Positions 17,409-26,700 are shown, numbered from the stretch's first letter. The stretch is DNA of 58,319 nucleotides from Bordetella parapertussis (GCA_945862265.1 CAMAXP010000028.1:1-58319), one strand, 5' to 3'. A program made the numbers and translations. The notes: generated from the sequence alone by a model not told the origin.

Positions 17409-17579
17409 TCATTGTGCCAGTCGGCAGATATCGCGCAACGTTTCGCGCGCGGCTGTGAATTCAAACTGCCTGACGTGGTGTGCGAGTTGATCGGCTTGCG
17501 TGCCTAGAACGGCGCGCAATTGCGCTTTCCGAATTTGCGCATCCTGAGCCCGGAGCGTTTCATCAAGGAGTGAAAACAT
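17409..17579 (-). CDS. 56-residue hypothetical protein, overlapping divergent start
   Basis: A leftward frame begins with an ATG at 17579 that overlaps the ATG of the divergent antitoxin gene (CATG). GAGG lies 7 bases ahead, inside the antitoxin gene. The product (MFSLLDETLRAQDAQIRKAQ and so on, ending DICRLAQ) is helical. Its end (QFEFTAARETLRDIC) recalls the last helices of Hpt phosphotransfer domains, but the phosphorylatable histidine region is missing. It could be a remnant or a chance frame. I cannot assign a function. Confidence 0.3.
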   Translation of the reverse strand: MFSLLDETLRAQDAQIRKAQLRAVLGTQADQLAHHVRQFEFTAARETLRDICRLAQ

Positions 17580-17799
17580 GGCTACCCTCACTATCCGCAT
17601 GCCCGACGATACGCACGAGCGGCTCAAGCATCTCGCCGCCACGCGCAGCGTCAGCATGAATAAGCTGATCGAGCAGTTCTCCATTGCCGCATTGGCCGAG
17701 TTCGACGCCGAAGCGCGCTTCCGCATTCGCGCTGCGCGTGGCGACGTAAAGCGCGGCCTGCGTTTGCTGGCAAAACTCGACCGGGCTGCACAGCGGTAG
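17578..17799 (+). CDS. HicB-like ribbon-helix-helix antitoxin, no toxin beside it
   Basis: This is a 73-residue protein with an N-terminal ribbon-helix-helix DNA-binding unit: strand TLTIRMPDD, helix HERLKHLAATR, turn and helix SMNKLIEQFSIAALAEF. A charged tail with FRIRAARGDVKRGLRLLAKLD matches the HicB-type antitoxins usually paired with a PIN-domain toxin. AAGGAG lies 8 bases upstream of the ATG. The 327 bases downstream contain no PIN or HicA-like frame, so it is an orphan antitoxin or a free repressor. Confidence 0.75.
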   Translation: MATLTIRMPDDTHERLKHLAATRSVSMNKLIEQFSIAALAEFDAEARFRIRAARGDVKRGLRLLAKLDRAAQR

Positions 17800-18125
17800 T
17801 TCGACGAGAGCGCGCTCATCGCGGCCCTCCCGCGGCGGAAGGGCTTAAATCCTTCGCCCCGCCAGTCGGGGCGGGCGGGGCTGGCGGCGCGTCGGCGAAG
17901 TAGAGATTCCCATCCGCGCGCGAGGGACCTTGCAAGGGCTGCCCGCGCATTGCTTGACCTGAATTAAATCGACTGTAAATTCTCTCCCGTGCCTGCCATG
18001 GAAAAGACTCGGCCTTCAGCTCTGCAGAAAGTTTGGGCGGGGTGCCAAGAAACTCCGTAAGTACCGCCTTCCCGACTCGCCAAGCCGTGGGTCGGTTCAT
18101 CCTAATTACTCGTCAACGGAACTGC
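17800..18125. other. gene-poor stretch with GC-rich palindromes
   Basis: No convincing gene lies between the antitoxin and the di-iron protein gene. A leftward 94-codon frame (17816-18100) is open, but its proline/alanine-rich end looks like translation of GC-rich repeats. A short hairpin GCCCCG-CCAGT-CGGGGC lies near 17857-17873. The sequence is more A+T-rich from about 17950 to 18125, which could hold remnants of an excised element. Confidence 0.4.
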
Positions 18126-18863
18126 TCAATTGGTTATTCCGATCTCGAGCTCGTCGAACCAGTTGATGAACCGCTCGACGTCCTTGCCCTGGTAGATGGC
18201 CCCGTGCTGGGGGCACAGCATGTCGATGGGAAGCTTGGAGGCGCGTTCACACCAATCCCGCTTGGCCGGTACCGAGCCCATCCAGCGCCGGTGGAAGCCT
18301 TCCGCGAAACGGACATGGCGGTCGAAATCGGTGACAAAGCATCCCGTCTCCCCCGGCGGCAGAAGGGCCGCCCCGACGTCGCCGCTGAAATACATCCGGG
18401 CGACCGGGTCATGCAGGTGAAAATTCCCGGAAGAATGCAGGAAGTGGGCCGGAACGGCCTCCAGCGTCAATCCGCCCAGCTTGATACTGAGCCCGGGATC
18501 GGGGATCTGGATGAACGTGTCGGCGCGGCCGCCGAAGTGGGGAATGAAACTGGCCCACAGCCAGCTGACGTAGCACTTCAGCGTCGGCTTGAAATCCAGC
18601 CACAGGGACAGGGACGAGATGATGTCCGGGTCCTGGTGGGACGCAAACAGCGCCGTGATCCCGGCCGGGTTGAATTTGGTGGCGAGGGCGGAAAACACCG
18701 CCGGGAAGATTTCGGACCCTCCCGGATCGGTCATCAACGCGTCCATCCCGTTGACGACGAGATACTCATTTGTGTCGATGAGATCGTTGGGTCGATTCGG
18801 GTCGCGCGAAATCACCAACCACTTGTGGTCGCCTTTTTCGAAAATCGTCTGGATGGTTTTCAC
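18126..18863 (-). CDS. ODP-type di-iron oxygen-binding protein (metallo-beta-lactamase fold)
   Basis: This 245-residue soluble protein has the metallo-beta-lactamase fold of flavodiiron proteins but lacks the flavodoxin part. Predicted iron ligands are His76, Asp78 and Asp80 (SHQDPD), His140 or His143 (PAHFLHSSGNFH), Asp162 (FSGDVG) and His220 (CPQHGAIY). The ligand pattern HxDxD, with isoleucine after the second Asp, departs from the hydrolase HxHxDH. It fits the ODP group, known from a Treponema chemotaxis sensor that binds oxygen at a di-iron centre. The GTG start lies one base after the stop of the chemoreceptor-like gene, which implies coupled translation. Predicted role: O2 or iron/redox sensing partner of that protein (inference). 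Confidence 0.75.
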   Translation of the reverse strand: MKTIQTIFEKGDHKWLVISRDPNRPNDLIDTNEYLVVNGMDALMTDPGGSEIFPAVFSALATKFNPAGITALFASHQDPDIISSLSLWLDFKPTLKCYVSWLWASFIPHFGGRADTFIQIPDPGLSIKLGGLTLEAVPAHFLHSSGNFHLHDPVARMYFSGDVGAALLPPGETGCFVTDFDRHVRFAEGFHRRWMGSVPAKRDWCERASKLPIDMLCPQHGAIYQGKDVERFINWFDELEIGITN

Positions 18864-18864
18864 T

Positions 18865-19515
18865 TTATCTTCTTACTCCCTGTGCGCGTGCGGCGGCCTT
18901 GACCTGCTCAACGGCCGCCACGATCTGCTCGATGGCCGAGCCAAACTCCACCGTGACGTCCTTGAGTTCGGCCGAAAACACGCCGGCATAGGCCACTTCG
19001 ATGCGGGCCGCACTGGCCAGCACGCTGCCCAATTGGCCGAGATTCTGGGCCTCCTCCACGGCGGAGCCCAACTCCCGGTGCAGCCTCCCCAGCTGGTGGG
19101 TCCTGTCGAGGCACTCCTGCGAGGCTCGCTCCAGCACCGGGTCCAGCAGGGACTCTTTCCCGAGAACTCGCAGTTCCTGCTGGGTTTTCTCGATCAACCG
19201 CAGGTTGTGCGCTTTCCGGAGCAGGGCCGACACTTCCCCCACTATGCAGAAGGACACTTCGCTCAGGCACTTCATGGACGTGGTGACTTGCCGCGTGTAG
19301 GCGCGTAATTCGTTGGACAATACGCCGAAGCCCCGCGCCAGGTCGCCCGCCCGATGCGCGAGCAGGATCGCATTCACACCGATCTTGTTGATATGCGCCG
19401 CGAGAGCGACGATGCGCTTGACGCTTTCGCTGATCTCGACCGCACAAGCCAGGCCGCCACCCGCGCCTGCCCCCGCGAAGTCTCTCGAAATTTTTCGATC
19501 CAGCGACAGGTTCAT
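18865..19515 (-). CDS. soluble chemoreceptor-like signalling protein
   Basis: This is an all-helical cytoplasmic protein of about 216 residues with no membrane segment. The segment INKIGVNAILLAHRAGDLAR followed by GFGVLSNELRAYTRQ corresponds to the hairpin tip of methyl-accepting chemotaxis proteins (normally INLLALNAAIEAARAG, then GFAVVADEVR). The tip is degenerate, and the long methylation helices are shortened. A second helical region follows. I chose the ATG at 19515 because an FNR box at 19576-19589 would otherwise lie inside the coding region; an alternative ATG is at 19599. It is immediately upstream of the ODP gene. No cheA/cheW genes are in the window, so it would have to act on distant partners or only with ODP. 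Confidence 0.65.
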   Translation of the reverse strand: MNLSLDRKISRDFAGAGAGGGLACAVEISESVKRIVALAAHINKIGVNAILLAHRAGDLARGFGVLSNELRAYTRQVTTSMKCLSEVSFCIVGEVSALLRKAHNLRLIEKTQQELRVLGKESLLDPVLERASQECLDRTHQLGRLHRELGSAVEEAQNLGQLGSVLASAARIEVAYAGVFSAELKDVTVEFGSAIEQIVAAVEQVKAAARAQGVRR

Positions 19516-19575
19516 GACTGCGTCCAAGGCAAGACTCTCTTGGATACAAGATCGGCACTTTCGATCCGGAACTTT

Positions 19576-19589
19576 TTGATCCAGATCAA
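19576..19589 (-). promoter_or_regulatory. FNR/Anr box
   Basis: The 14 bases read TTGATCTGGATCAA on the minus strand, a full match to the FNR consensus TTGAT-N4-ATCAA. If it acts as a class II activator site (centre at -41.5), transcription leftward would begin near 19541, just ahead of the chemoreceptor-like start at 19515. This would give anaerobic induction of that gene and the ODP gene. The rightward transferase gene starts too close (19641) for the same geometry. Confidence 0.7.
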
Positions 19590-19640
19590 ACGAGGGCATA
19601 CTGTCCGCTGATGCCGCCCCCCACTCCCAGCGAAACCACC

Positions 19641-20498
19641 ATGACCGAATCCCCCCCCTACACCCCGCCCAAAGTCTGGACCTGGGATAAAGAGAACGGC
19701 GGCAAGTTCGCCAACATCAACCGCCCCGTCTCGGGCCCGACGCACGAGAAAGCACTGCCCGTCGGCAAGCATCCGCTGCAGCTGTATTCGCTCGCCACGC
19801 CCAATGGCGTGAAGGTGACGATCATGCTGGAAGAGCTCCTCGAAAAAGGCCACGCGGGTGCTGAGTACGACGCCTGGCCGATCAAGATCAGCGACGGCGA
19901 CCAGTTCGGTTCGGGCTTCGTCGGCGTGAACCCGAACTCGAAGATCCCGGCGCTGCTCGACCGCAGCGGACCCGCGCCGATCCGGCTCTTCGAGTCCGGC
20001 GCGATCCTGATCCACCTCGCCGAAAAATTCGGCAACGCCTTCCTCCCCACCGACACCGCCAAGCGCGCAGAGTGCCTGTCGTGGCTGATGTGGCAGATGG
20101 GCTCGGCGCCGTTCCTCGGCGGCGGGTTCGGCCACTTTTACGCCTACGCGCCCATCAAGATCGAGTACGCGATCAACCGCTACGCAATGGAATCCAAGCG
20201 CCAGCTCGACGTGCTGGACAAGCGGCTCGCGGAGAACGAATTCGTCGCCGGCGCCGACTACACGATCGCCGACATGGCGATCTGGCCGTGGTACGGCGGA
20301 GTCGTGCTGGGCACGCTCTACGGCGCGGCGGAGTTCCTGAGCGTCAGCGAGTACAAGAACGTGCGCCGCTGGGCCGAAGCCATCGCCAAGCGCCCGGCCG
20401 TGCGGCGCGGCCGCATGGTCAACCGCACCTGGGGCGAGCCCTCGGAGCAGGTGCCCGAGAGGCACAGCGCCAGCGACTTCGACGGCAAGGCCGGCTAG
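19641..20498 (+). CDS. yghU: YghU-type glutathione S-transferase / disulfide reductase
   Basis: This 285-residue enzyme has a thioredoxin-like N-terminal domain (about 45-130) and a helical C-terminal domain (about 140-270), a glutathione-dependent disulfide-bond reductase of the YghU (Nu-class) group. Evidence: the N-terminal extension WTWDKENGGKFANINRPVSG typical of YghU, the active-site LATPNGVKV, and the glutathione-binding NPNSKIPAL and FESGAILIHLAEKFG. I start at the ATG at 19641; ten more residues would be added from 19611 but are not conserved. It is divergent from the FNR-box operon. An inverted repeat follows the stop. Confidence 0.88.
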   Translation: MTESPPYTPPKVWTWDKENGGKFANINRPVSGPTHEKALPVGKHPLQLYSLATPNGVKVTIMLEELLEKGHAGAEYDAWPIKISDGDQFGSGFVGVNPNSKIPALLDRSGPAPIRLFESGAILIHLAEKFGNAFLPTDTAKRAECLSWLMWQMGSAPFLGGGFGHFYAYAPIKIEYAINRYAMESKRQLDVLDKRLAENEFVAGADYTIADMAIWPWYGGVVLGTLYGAAEFLSVSEYKNVRRWAEAIAKRPAVRRGRMVNRTWGEPSEQVPERHSASDFDGKAG

Positions 20499-20525
20499 GA
20501 CTCCGCCAGCGGCAACCGCGCCTCC

Positions 20526-20547
20526 ACCGGAATATTATTTTTCCGGT
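20526..20547. terminator. inverted repeat between convergent genes, possible terminator
   Basis: ACCGGAA (20526-20532) and TTCCGGT (20541-20547) form a perfect 7-base stem with an AT-rich 8-base loop. It lies between the convergent transferase and dadA genes. It ends in no clear T-run, so a weak bidirectional terminator or a transcript-stabilising hairpin are both possible. Confidence 0.4.
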
Positions 20548-20612
20548 ATGAAGACTGCCATGGACCCCGCAGCGGGACGCGGTTTTTCAAAAACAATCTT
20601 CCGGATTCAGGC

Positions 20613-21860
20613 TCAAGCCGGGGTGATCCGCAGGCCGTCCAGGGGCACGCCCGTGGGACGCCCGGCGATGAGGTCGGCCGTGATGCGCGCGCCGCCGGAA
20701 GCCATCGTCCAGCCCATGTGCCCGAGGCCCACGTTGAACCACAGGTTGCGGTAGCGCCCGGTGCCGAAGAGTGGCGTGCTCTGCGGCGTCATCGGCCGCC
20801 GGCAGGAGCGCGCCTCCGCGCGGGCGCGATCGAGCGCACCCGGGAACAACTCGTCCGCGAGGTCCAGCAGCCGGGCCGCGTCGGCAGGGCCGTGCCCGGC
20901 GTCGTAGCCTGCGAACTCCGCACCGCCGGTAAGCCGCAGCCGGTCGCCCATCGGGCAGTAGGCCACGGCCTTGGACTCGTCCATGCCCGCGTGGCGCGGC
21001 GCGCGGCCCATGTCGGTCACGGGGATCGTCACCGAGTAGCCCTTGACCGGGTAGATCGGCAGGTCGGCGCCGAGAACCTTCTTGAATGCCGGGTCGATCA
21101 CGCCGAGCGCAGCCACCGCACCATCGACCTCGATGCGTCCGGCGGACGTCTCGATGCCGGTGACCCGATCGCCCTCGGTGGCAAGCCCTTTCACCTCGCA
21201 CCCCAGGCGCACTTTCACGCCCATCGCTTCCGCGGCCTTGGCGAGCTCCCGGCAGAACATCGCCGAGTCGCCGCTCTCGTCCGTCTCCGAGAACACCGCG
21301 CCGGCAATCGGCGCATGGGCGAGACCCGGGTCGATCCGCCGCGCCTCGGCGGCATCCAGCACGCGGTACGAAAACCCGAAGTCCTTCATCGGCGCGACCT
21401 TCTTCACGCCCGCCTCGAGCCCGGCAGCGCTGCGGTAGAGGTACATGACGCCGCCCTGCTTGCGATGGAACGCCACGCCCGACTCGGCCGCGATCAACCC
21501 CAGCTGCTCCTGCGAGTAGCGCACGTAGCGCACCTTGCGCTTGAGCAGCTCGGCGTAATTGTCAGCGCTGCAGTTGGCGACGAACCTCAGGCCCCAGGCC
21601 CAGAACTCCGGGTCCCAGCGCGCGAGGTGCACGCGGATCGCCTGGTCGTTCCTTACCAGCGCCTTGAGGAAGGTCTTCAGCATCAGCGGACTCGGCCAAG
21701 GGAAGGCGCGACTGGCCGACACGATGCCGCCATTGGCGCCGCTCGCTTCGTTCGCGATTTGCGTCGAGCGCTCCAGCACCGTGACCTCGTGCCCGTCCTT
21801 CGCGAGGCACCACGCGGTGGTAATGCCGGCGAGGCCGGCGCCCAGCACTGCGATACGCAC
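20613..21860 (-). CDS. dadA: D-amino acid dehydrogenase, small subunit type
   Basis: This 415-residue FAD enzyme oxidises D-amino acids to 2-oxo acids and passes electrons to the respiratory chain. The N-terminal dinucleotide fold (GAGLAGITTAWCLAKDGHEV, then TVLER), the ANGGIVSASRAFPWPSP segment and the C-terminal FNVGLGHMGWTMASGGARI match DadA. The GTG start at 21860 overlaps the paiB stop (TAGTG) and places the Rossmann glycines at residues 7-12; the longer upstream frame is only the mirror of paiB. It closes the operon ispD-ispF-paiB-dadA. Specificity for D-alanine is assumed from the family. Sarcosine-type oxidases are the main alternative. Confidence 0.82.
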   Translation of the reverse strand: MRIAVLGAGLAGITTAWCLAKDGHEVTVLERSTQIANEASGANGGIVSASRAFPWPSPLMLKTFLKALVRNDQAIRVHLARWDPEFWAWGLRFVANCSADNYAELLKRKVRYVRYSQEQLGLIAAESGVAFHRKQGGVMYLYRSAAGLEAGVKKVAPMKDFGFSYRVLDAAEARRIDPGLAHAPIAGAVFSETDESGDSAMFCRELAKAAEAMGVKVRLGCEVKGLATEGDRVTGIETSAGRIEVDGAVAALGVIDPAFKKVLGADLPIYPVKGYSVTIPVTDMGRAPRHAGMDESKAVAYCPMGDRLRLTGGAEFAGYDAGHGPADAARLLDLADELFPGALDRARAEARSCRRPMTPQSTPLFGTGRYRNLWFNVGLGHMGWTMASGGARITADLIAGRPTGVPLDGLRITPA

Positions 21861-22477
21861 TACTTGTCCGCCAAGTGCTGACGCATCACAGGCACCAGGT
21901 CGCGCTCGGCGCCATAGGGTGACTGCTCCAGTGCGGCGGCAATGAGTTCCATCTCCTCGCGCCCGCGGTTCTGCGAGAGCTTCCAGCGCGTCTCGAGGCG
22001 GTCGACCGGGATCTCGAACGCCACGATGGCCTCGAGCATGCCGGCCATGTAACCAGGCGAAAGCTTCTCGTAGTCGGGCAGCCATTGCGGGTCGTGGTGC
22101 GCGACGAGCTTCGCCACCGCCGAGCGCTTGGCTTCCGGCTCATGAAACGCACGCACCTTGCCGTAAGCGTGCACCGCGGCGTAATTCCACGTCGGCACGC
22201 GTTCCTTCTCCGCGTACCAGCGCGGCGAAACATAGGCGTGCGGCCCGTGGAAGACGACCAGCACCTCGTCGTCGAAGAAGGCTTCCCACTGCGGGTTGTT
22301 CTTCGCCATGTGCGCGACGATGACGAGGCTGCCGTCGCGCTCCTCCACCAGCACCGGCAGGTGCGAGGCGCGCGGCTCGCCGCCCGTGGCCGTGACCACG
22401 ACGGCGAAGTTGTTGGCGCGCATGAAGGAAAGGACCTCTGCGCGGTCTTCCACCTGGTTGTAGGGGGGTGAGTACAT
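21860..22477 (-). CDS. paiB: PaiB-like FMN-binding regulator
   Basis: This 205-residue protein has the split-barrel FMN-binding fold of the PaiB family (described as a negative regulator of sporulation and protease genes in Bacillus). Visible signatures: MYSPPYNQVEDRAEVLSFMR at the start, ASHLPVLVEER, GHIAKNN-like HMAKNNPQW, VVFHGPHAYVSPRWY, PTWNYAAVHAYGKVR and the C-terminal KLSQNRGREE. AGGAGG lies 6 bases before the ATG. It follows ispF by 9 bases and overlaps dadA by one. Its role in proteobacteria is not established; a flavin reductase-like or regulatory activity is possible. Confidence 0.85.
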   Translation of the reverse strand: MYSPPYNQVEDRAEVLSFMRANNFAVVVTATGGEPRASHLPVLVEERDGSLVIVAHMAKNNPQWEAFFDDEVLVVFHGPHAYVSPRWYAEKERVPTWNYAAVHAYGKVRAFHEPEAKRSAVAKLVAHHDPQWLPDYEKLSPGYMAGMLEAIVAFEIPVDRLETRWKLSQNRGREEMELIAAALEQSPYGAERDLVPVMRQHLADK

Positions 22478-22486
22478 GCGGCCTCC

Positions 22487-22978
22487 TCAGCCGGCAGCGG
22501 GAATGGGAATCGGCGCCAGCAACACGACCGCCTGGGCTGCGATGCCTTCGCCGCGGCCGGTGAACCCGAGGCGCTCGGTGGTCGTCGCCTTGACGTTTAC
22601 GTTGCCGGGCTTCATGTCGAGGTCCGCGAGGATGTTGAGCACCATCTTCGGGATGTGCGGCGCCATGCGTGGCGCCTGCGCGATGATCGTCGCGTCGATG
22701 TTGCCGATGGTGTAGCCGGCCTCGGCCACCTTGCGGCCGACGGCGCGCAACAGCACGCGGCTGTCGGCGTCCTTGTAGCCCGGGTCGGTATCGGGGAAAT
22801 GCTTGCCGATGTCGCCCAGCGCCGCGGCCCCGAGCAGCGCATCGCAGATCGCGTGCAGCAGCACGTCGGCATCCGAGTGGCCCTCCAGCCCGCGATCGTA
22901 CGGGACATGCACGCCGCCCATGATGAGCTTGCGCCCCGCCACCAGCGCGTGCACATCGAACCCCTGTCCTATTCTCAT
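22487..22978 (-). CDS. ispF: 2-C-methyl-D-erythritol 2,4-cyclodiphosphate synthase
   Basis: This 163-residue enzyme is the fifth step of the MEP isoprenoid pathway. It converts CDP-methylerythritol 2-phosphate to the cyclic diphosphate with release of CMP and works as a trimer. Metal ligands are Asp8, His10 (GFDVHAL) and His42 (HAICDALLG), and the C-terminal [12 protein letters not shown] is the family signature. It overlaps ispD by four bases (ATGA), so the two consecutive pathway genes are co-translated. Length and composition are normal. Confidence 0.96.
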   Translation of the reverse strand: MRIGQGFDVHALVAGRKLIMGGVHVPYDRGLEGHSDADVLLHAICDALLGAAALGDIGKHFPDTDPGYKDADSRVLLRAVGRKVAEAGYTIGNIDATIIAQAPRMAPHIPKMVLNILADLDMKPGNVNVKATTTERLGFTGRGEGIAAQAVVLLAPIPIPAAG

Positions 22979-23658
22979 TTCCGCCTTCCCAGGATGCCTT
23001 CGGCAATCAACACGTCTTCCGGGTACGTCACTTTGAGGTTGAGGCGGCTGCCGGCCACGAGCCGGGGCCGCAGGCCCATCTGCTCGACTGCGCTCGCCTC
23101 GTCCGTTACTTCGCCGTGCGCGGTGTGCAGCGCCTGCGCGAGCAACCCCGCGCGAAACATCTGTGGCGTCTGCGCAAGCCAGAGCTGGCTGCGATCCTCG
23201 GTCGCGGTAACGCGTGCGTCCGGGGTGGCCCGCTTGACCGTGTCGGCCGCGGGCAGCGCGAGCAGCCCGCCGACCTCGTCGTCCTTCAGGGTCTCAATCA
23301 GCCGCGCGAGGTCCGCGCGCGGCAGGCAGGGACGGGCGGCGTCATGCACCAGCACCCAGTCGTCCGCGTCCACGGCGTCCATGGCCGCGATGAGGCCGTT
23401 ATGCACCGATTCACGCCGTGTCGCGCCGCCGCAGTAAAGCGGCTCCAGCCGGCCGCCGAACTCGCTCCAGTCGAACTCCGCAAAGGTCGTGTCGTCCGGC
23501 GCGAGCACCACGAACACGGTCTCGACCGGCGGCACCGCCATGCACTTGATGGAGTGGTACAGCATCGGGTGCCCAGCCAGCGGGAGGTACTGCTTGGGCG
23601 CTGCGGCGCCCATGCGGGCGCCCGCGCCGGCGGCGGGGATCAGGGCAACGTAACTCAA
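22975..23658 (-). CDS. ispD: 2-C-methyl-D-erythritol 4-phosphate cytidylyltransferase
   Basis: This 227-residue enzyme transfers CMP from CTP to methylerythritol 4-phosphate in the MEP pathway. The CTP loop [20 protein letters not shown] (residues 8-27, Lys22 contacting phosphate) and the VHDAARPC motif are intact. It is the first gene of a leftward operon and is divergent from mfd; the 111-base space between them holds a -10 element used by mfd. ispF follows with a four-base overlap. Confidence 0.95.
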   Translation of the reverse strand: MSYVALIPAAGAGARMGAAAPKQYLPLAGHPMLYHSIKCMAVPPVETVFVVLAPDDTTFAEFDWSEFGGRLEPLYCGGATRRESVHNGLIAAMDAVDADDWVLVHDAARPCLPRADLARLIETLKDDEVGGLLALPAADTVKRATPDARVTATEDRSQLWLAQTPQMFRAGLLAQALHTAHGEVTDEASAVEQMGLRPRLVAGSRLNLKVTYPEDVLIAEGILGRRK

Positions 23659-23694
23659 GGGGAAAACCTGAAATATTCCGGAAATTCAAGCCTG

Positions 23695-23700
23695 TATAAT
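23695..23700 (+). promoter_or_regulatory. -10 element of the mfd promoter
   Basis: A perfect TATAAT, directly preceded by TG, lies 70 bases before the mfd ATG in the ispD-mfd divergent space. The surrounding bases are strikingly A+T-rich for this chromosome. A good -35 is not visible at 17 bases, so initiation may depend on the extended TG contact. Confidence 0.55.
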
Positions 23701-23769
23701 TGCATGACGCGTTGCATCGGACAAGCGGAAGAGCCGCTTTTCCGGTGAACGCTATTTGCATTTCTGGCC

Positions 23770-26700
23770 ATGCACCGCGACACCTTGCCCGTTCCCGACT
23801 CCCCCACGCCCGCCGCGCGACGGCGCCTGACCCGGCTCGCCGGCTCAAGCGACGCGCTCGCCCTCGCCCGGCTTGCCGCCGAAGGACGGCCGCTGGCCGT
23901 CATCAGCGCAAGTGCGCTCGACGCGCAGCGCCTGTATGACGAAGTGCGCTGGTTCGCGCCGCAGTTGCGCGTCTGCCTGCTGCCGGACTGGGAGACCCTG
24001 CCCTACGACAACTTCTCGCCGCACCACGACCTGGTCTCCGAGCGCCTCGCGACGCTGTACCAGATCCAGCGCGGCGAGTTCGACGTGGCCGTGGTGCCGG
24101 CTTCGACGGCGCTGTACCGGCTCTGCCCGCCCGCCTACCTCGCCGCCTATACGTTCTTCCTGCAGGTCGGCAAGGGCCTCGATCCCGATGCGCTGAAGGC
24201 CCAGCTGCTCACCGCAGGCTATGCGCATGTAACGCAGGTGGTGGCCCCCGGCGAGTACTGCGTGCGCGGCGGCATCATCGATCTCTTCCCCATGGGCAGC
24301 CAGCTGCCCTATCGCATCGACCTCTTCGACAACACCATCGAGGCGATCCGCACCTTCGACGTCGACAGCCAGCGCACCCTCTACAAGGTGAACGAAGTCC
24401 GGCTGCTGCCGGCGCGCGAATTCCCGCTCGACGAGGCCGGCCGCGCCAAGTTCCGCTCGCGCTTTCGCGAAGTCATCGAAGGCGACCCGTCGAGGAAGGG
24501 CATCTACCGCGACGTCTCGAACGGCATTCCTTCGGCGGGTGTGGAGTACTACCTGCCGCTGTTCTTCGATTCGGTCGCCACGCTGTTCGACTACCTGCCC
24601 GCCGGCATCACCGCGGTCATGCATCGCGATGTGTCGAAGGCGGTGCTGGACTTCTGGCGCGACGCGGCCTCGCGCTACAAGCTGCTTTCAGGCGACATCG
24701 AAAAGCCCCTCCTGCCGCCGGCGCAGATCTTCGTGCCCGCGGAGGAGTTCTACGTCAAGCTGCAGCCCCTGCCGCGCGTGGACATCTCCGCGCCGCCGTC
24801 GGGCGATGCCCCGGATGACGGCGCAAACGACGCTGCCGGGTTCTCCACCTCCGGCCTGCCCGACCTCGCCGTCGACCGCCGCGCCAACGACCCGCTGACC
24901 AAGCTCAAGGCTTTCGTCAAAAGCTGCGGCCTGAGGATCTTCCTCGCCGCCGAATCGGCCGGCCGGCGCGAGACCATGGCGGCCTACCTCGCGGAATACG
25001 GGCTGAAGCCGCTGCCCGCGGCCGACCTGCCGGCGTTCCTTGCGTCGAGCGAGCCGTTCGCCATCGGCGTGGCCCCGCTCTCCTACGGGTTCTCGGTGCC
25101 CTCCGAAGGCTGGTGCATCGTCACCGAGAGCGAGCTCTACGCAGGCACGGTGCGCCAGCGCAGCGGCCGCTCGCAGGCGAGCAAGAACTCCGTCGAGGGG
25201 ATGCTGCGCGACCTCTCGGAACTGAAGATCGGCGACCCGGTGGTGCATGCCCAGCACGGCATCGGCCGGTACGTGGGCCTCATCAGCCTCGACCTCGGCG
25301 AGGGCGCGACCGAATTCCTGCACCTCGAGTACGGTGGCGGCGACAAGCTCTATGTGCCGGTGGCGCAGTTGTCGGTGGTCTCGCGCTACAGCGGCGCGCA
25401 GCCCGAGGCCGCGCCGCTGCACAAGCTCGGCAGCGGCCAGTGGGACAAGGCCAAGCGCAAGGCCGCGCAGCAGGTGCGCGACACCGCGGCCGAACTGCTC
25501 GCGCTCTATGCCAAGCGCGCCGCACGGCAGGGCCACGCGTTCACGTTCAAGCAGCACGACATGGAGGCGTTTGCCGACGGCTTCGGCTTCGAGGAAACCG
25601 ACGACCAGGCGCAGGCCATCCTCGCGGTGATCCAGGACATGGCCTCCGGCAAGCCCATGGACCGATTGATCTGCGGCGACGTGGGCTTTGGCAAGACCGA
25701 GGTCGCGCTGCGCGCCGCCTTCATGGCGGTGGCCGGCGGCAAGCAGGTGGCGGTGCTCTGCCCCACCACCTTGCTCGCCGAGCAGCATTACCAGACCTTC
25801 ACCGACCGGTTCGCCCACGTGGCCGACCAGTGGCCGGTGAAGATCGCCGAACTGTCGCGCTTTCGCACCGGCAAGGAATCCACGCAGGTCCTGAAGGACA
25901 TGACCTCCGGCGCGGTCGACATCGTGATCGGCACGCACAAGCTCATTTCCAAGGACGCGAAGTTCGCGCGCCTCGGCCTGGTGATCATCGACGAGGAGCA
26001 CCGCTTCGGCGTGCGCCAGAAGGAGGCGCTCAAAGCCCTGCGTGCCGAGGTGGACGTGCTGACCCTCACCGCGACGCCGATCCCGAGGACGCTCGCGCTG
26101 TCGCTCGAGGGCCTGCGCGAGTTCTCGGTGATCGCCACCGCGCCGCAGAAGCGCCTGGCGATCAAGACGTTCGTGTCGCAGTGGTCGGACGGGATCATCC
26201 GCGAAGCTTCGTTGCGAGAACTGAAGCGCGGCGGGCAGATCTATTTCCTGCACAACGAGGTCGACACGATCGAGTCGATGCAGGAGCGCCTCGGGCGCCT
26301 GCTGCCGGAGGCGCGCATCGCGATTGCCCACGGCCAGATGCCGGAGCGCGAGCTCGAGCGCGTGATGCGCGAGTTCACCCAGCAGAGGCACAACATCCTG
26401 CTGTGCTCGACCATCATCGAGACCGGCATCGACAACCCGCACGCCAATACCATCCTCATCAACCGCGCCGACAAGTTCGGCCTCGCGCAGTTGCACCAGT
26501 TGCGCGGGCGCGTCGGCCGCTCGCACCACCAGGCCTACGCCTACCTGCTGACGCCGGACGAAGAGTCGCTCGGCACGGCGGCCAAGAAACGGCTGGAAGC
26601 CATCCAGATGATGGAGGAGCTCGGCTCCGGGTTCTACCTGGCGATGCACGACCTAGAGATCCGCGGCGCGGGCGAAGTGCTCGGCGAGTCGCAATCGGGC

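Noticed and set aside
17816..18100. A 94-codon leftward frame after the HicB-like gene
   Set aside because: No ribosome site, no recognisable motif, and its end is Pro/Ala-rich translation of GC-rich palindromes.
24688..26649. A 653-codon frame antisense to mfd
   Set aside because: Such long antisense frames are expected in GC-rich DNA; the product has no recognisable domain and mfd is intact.
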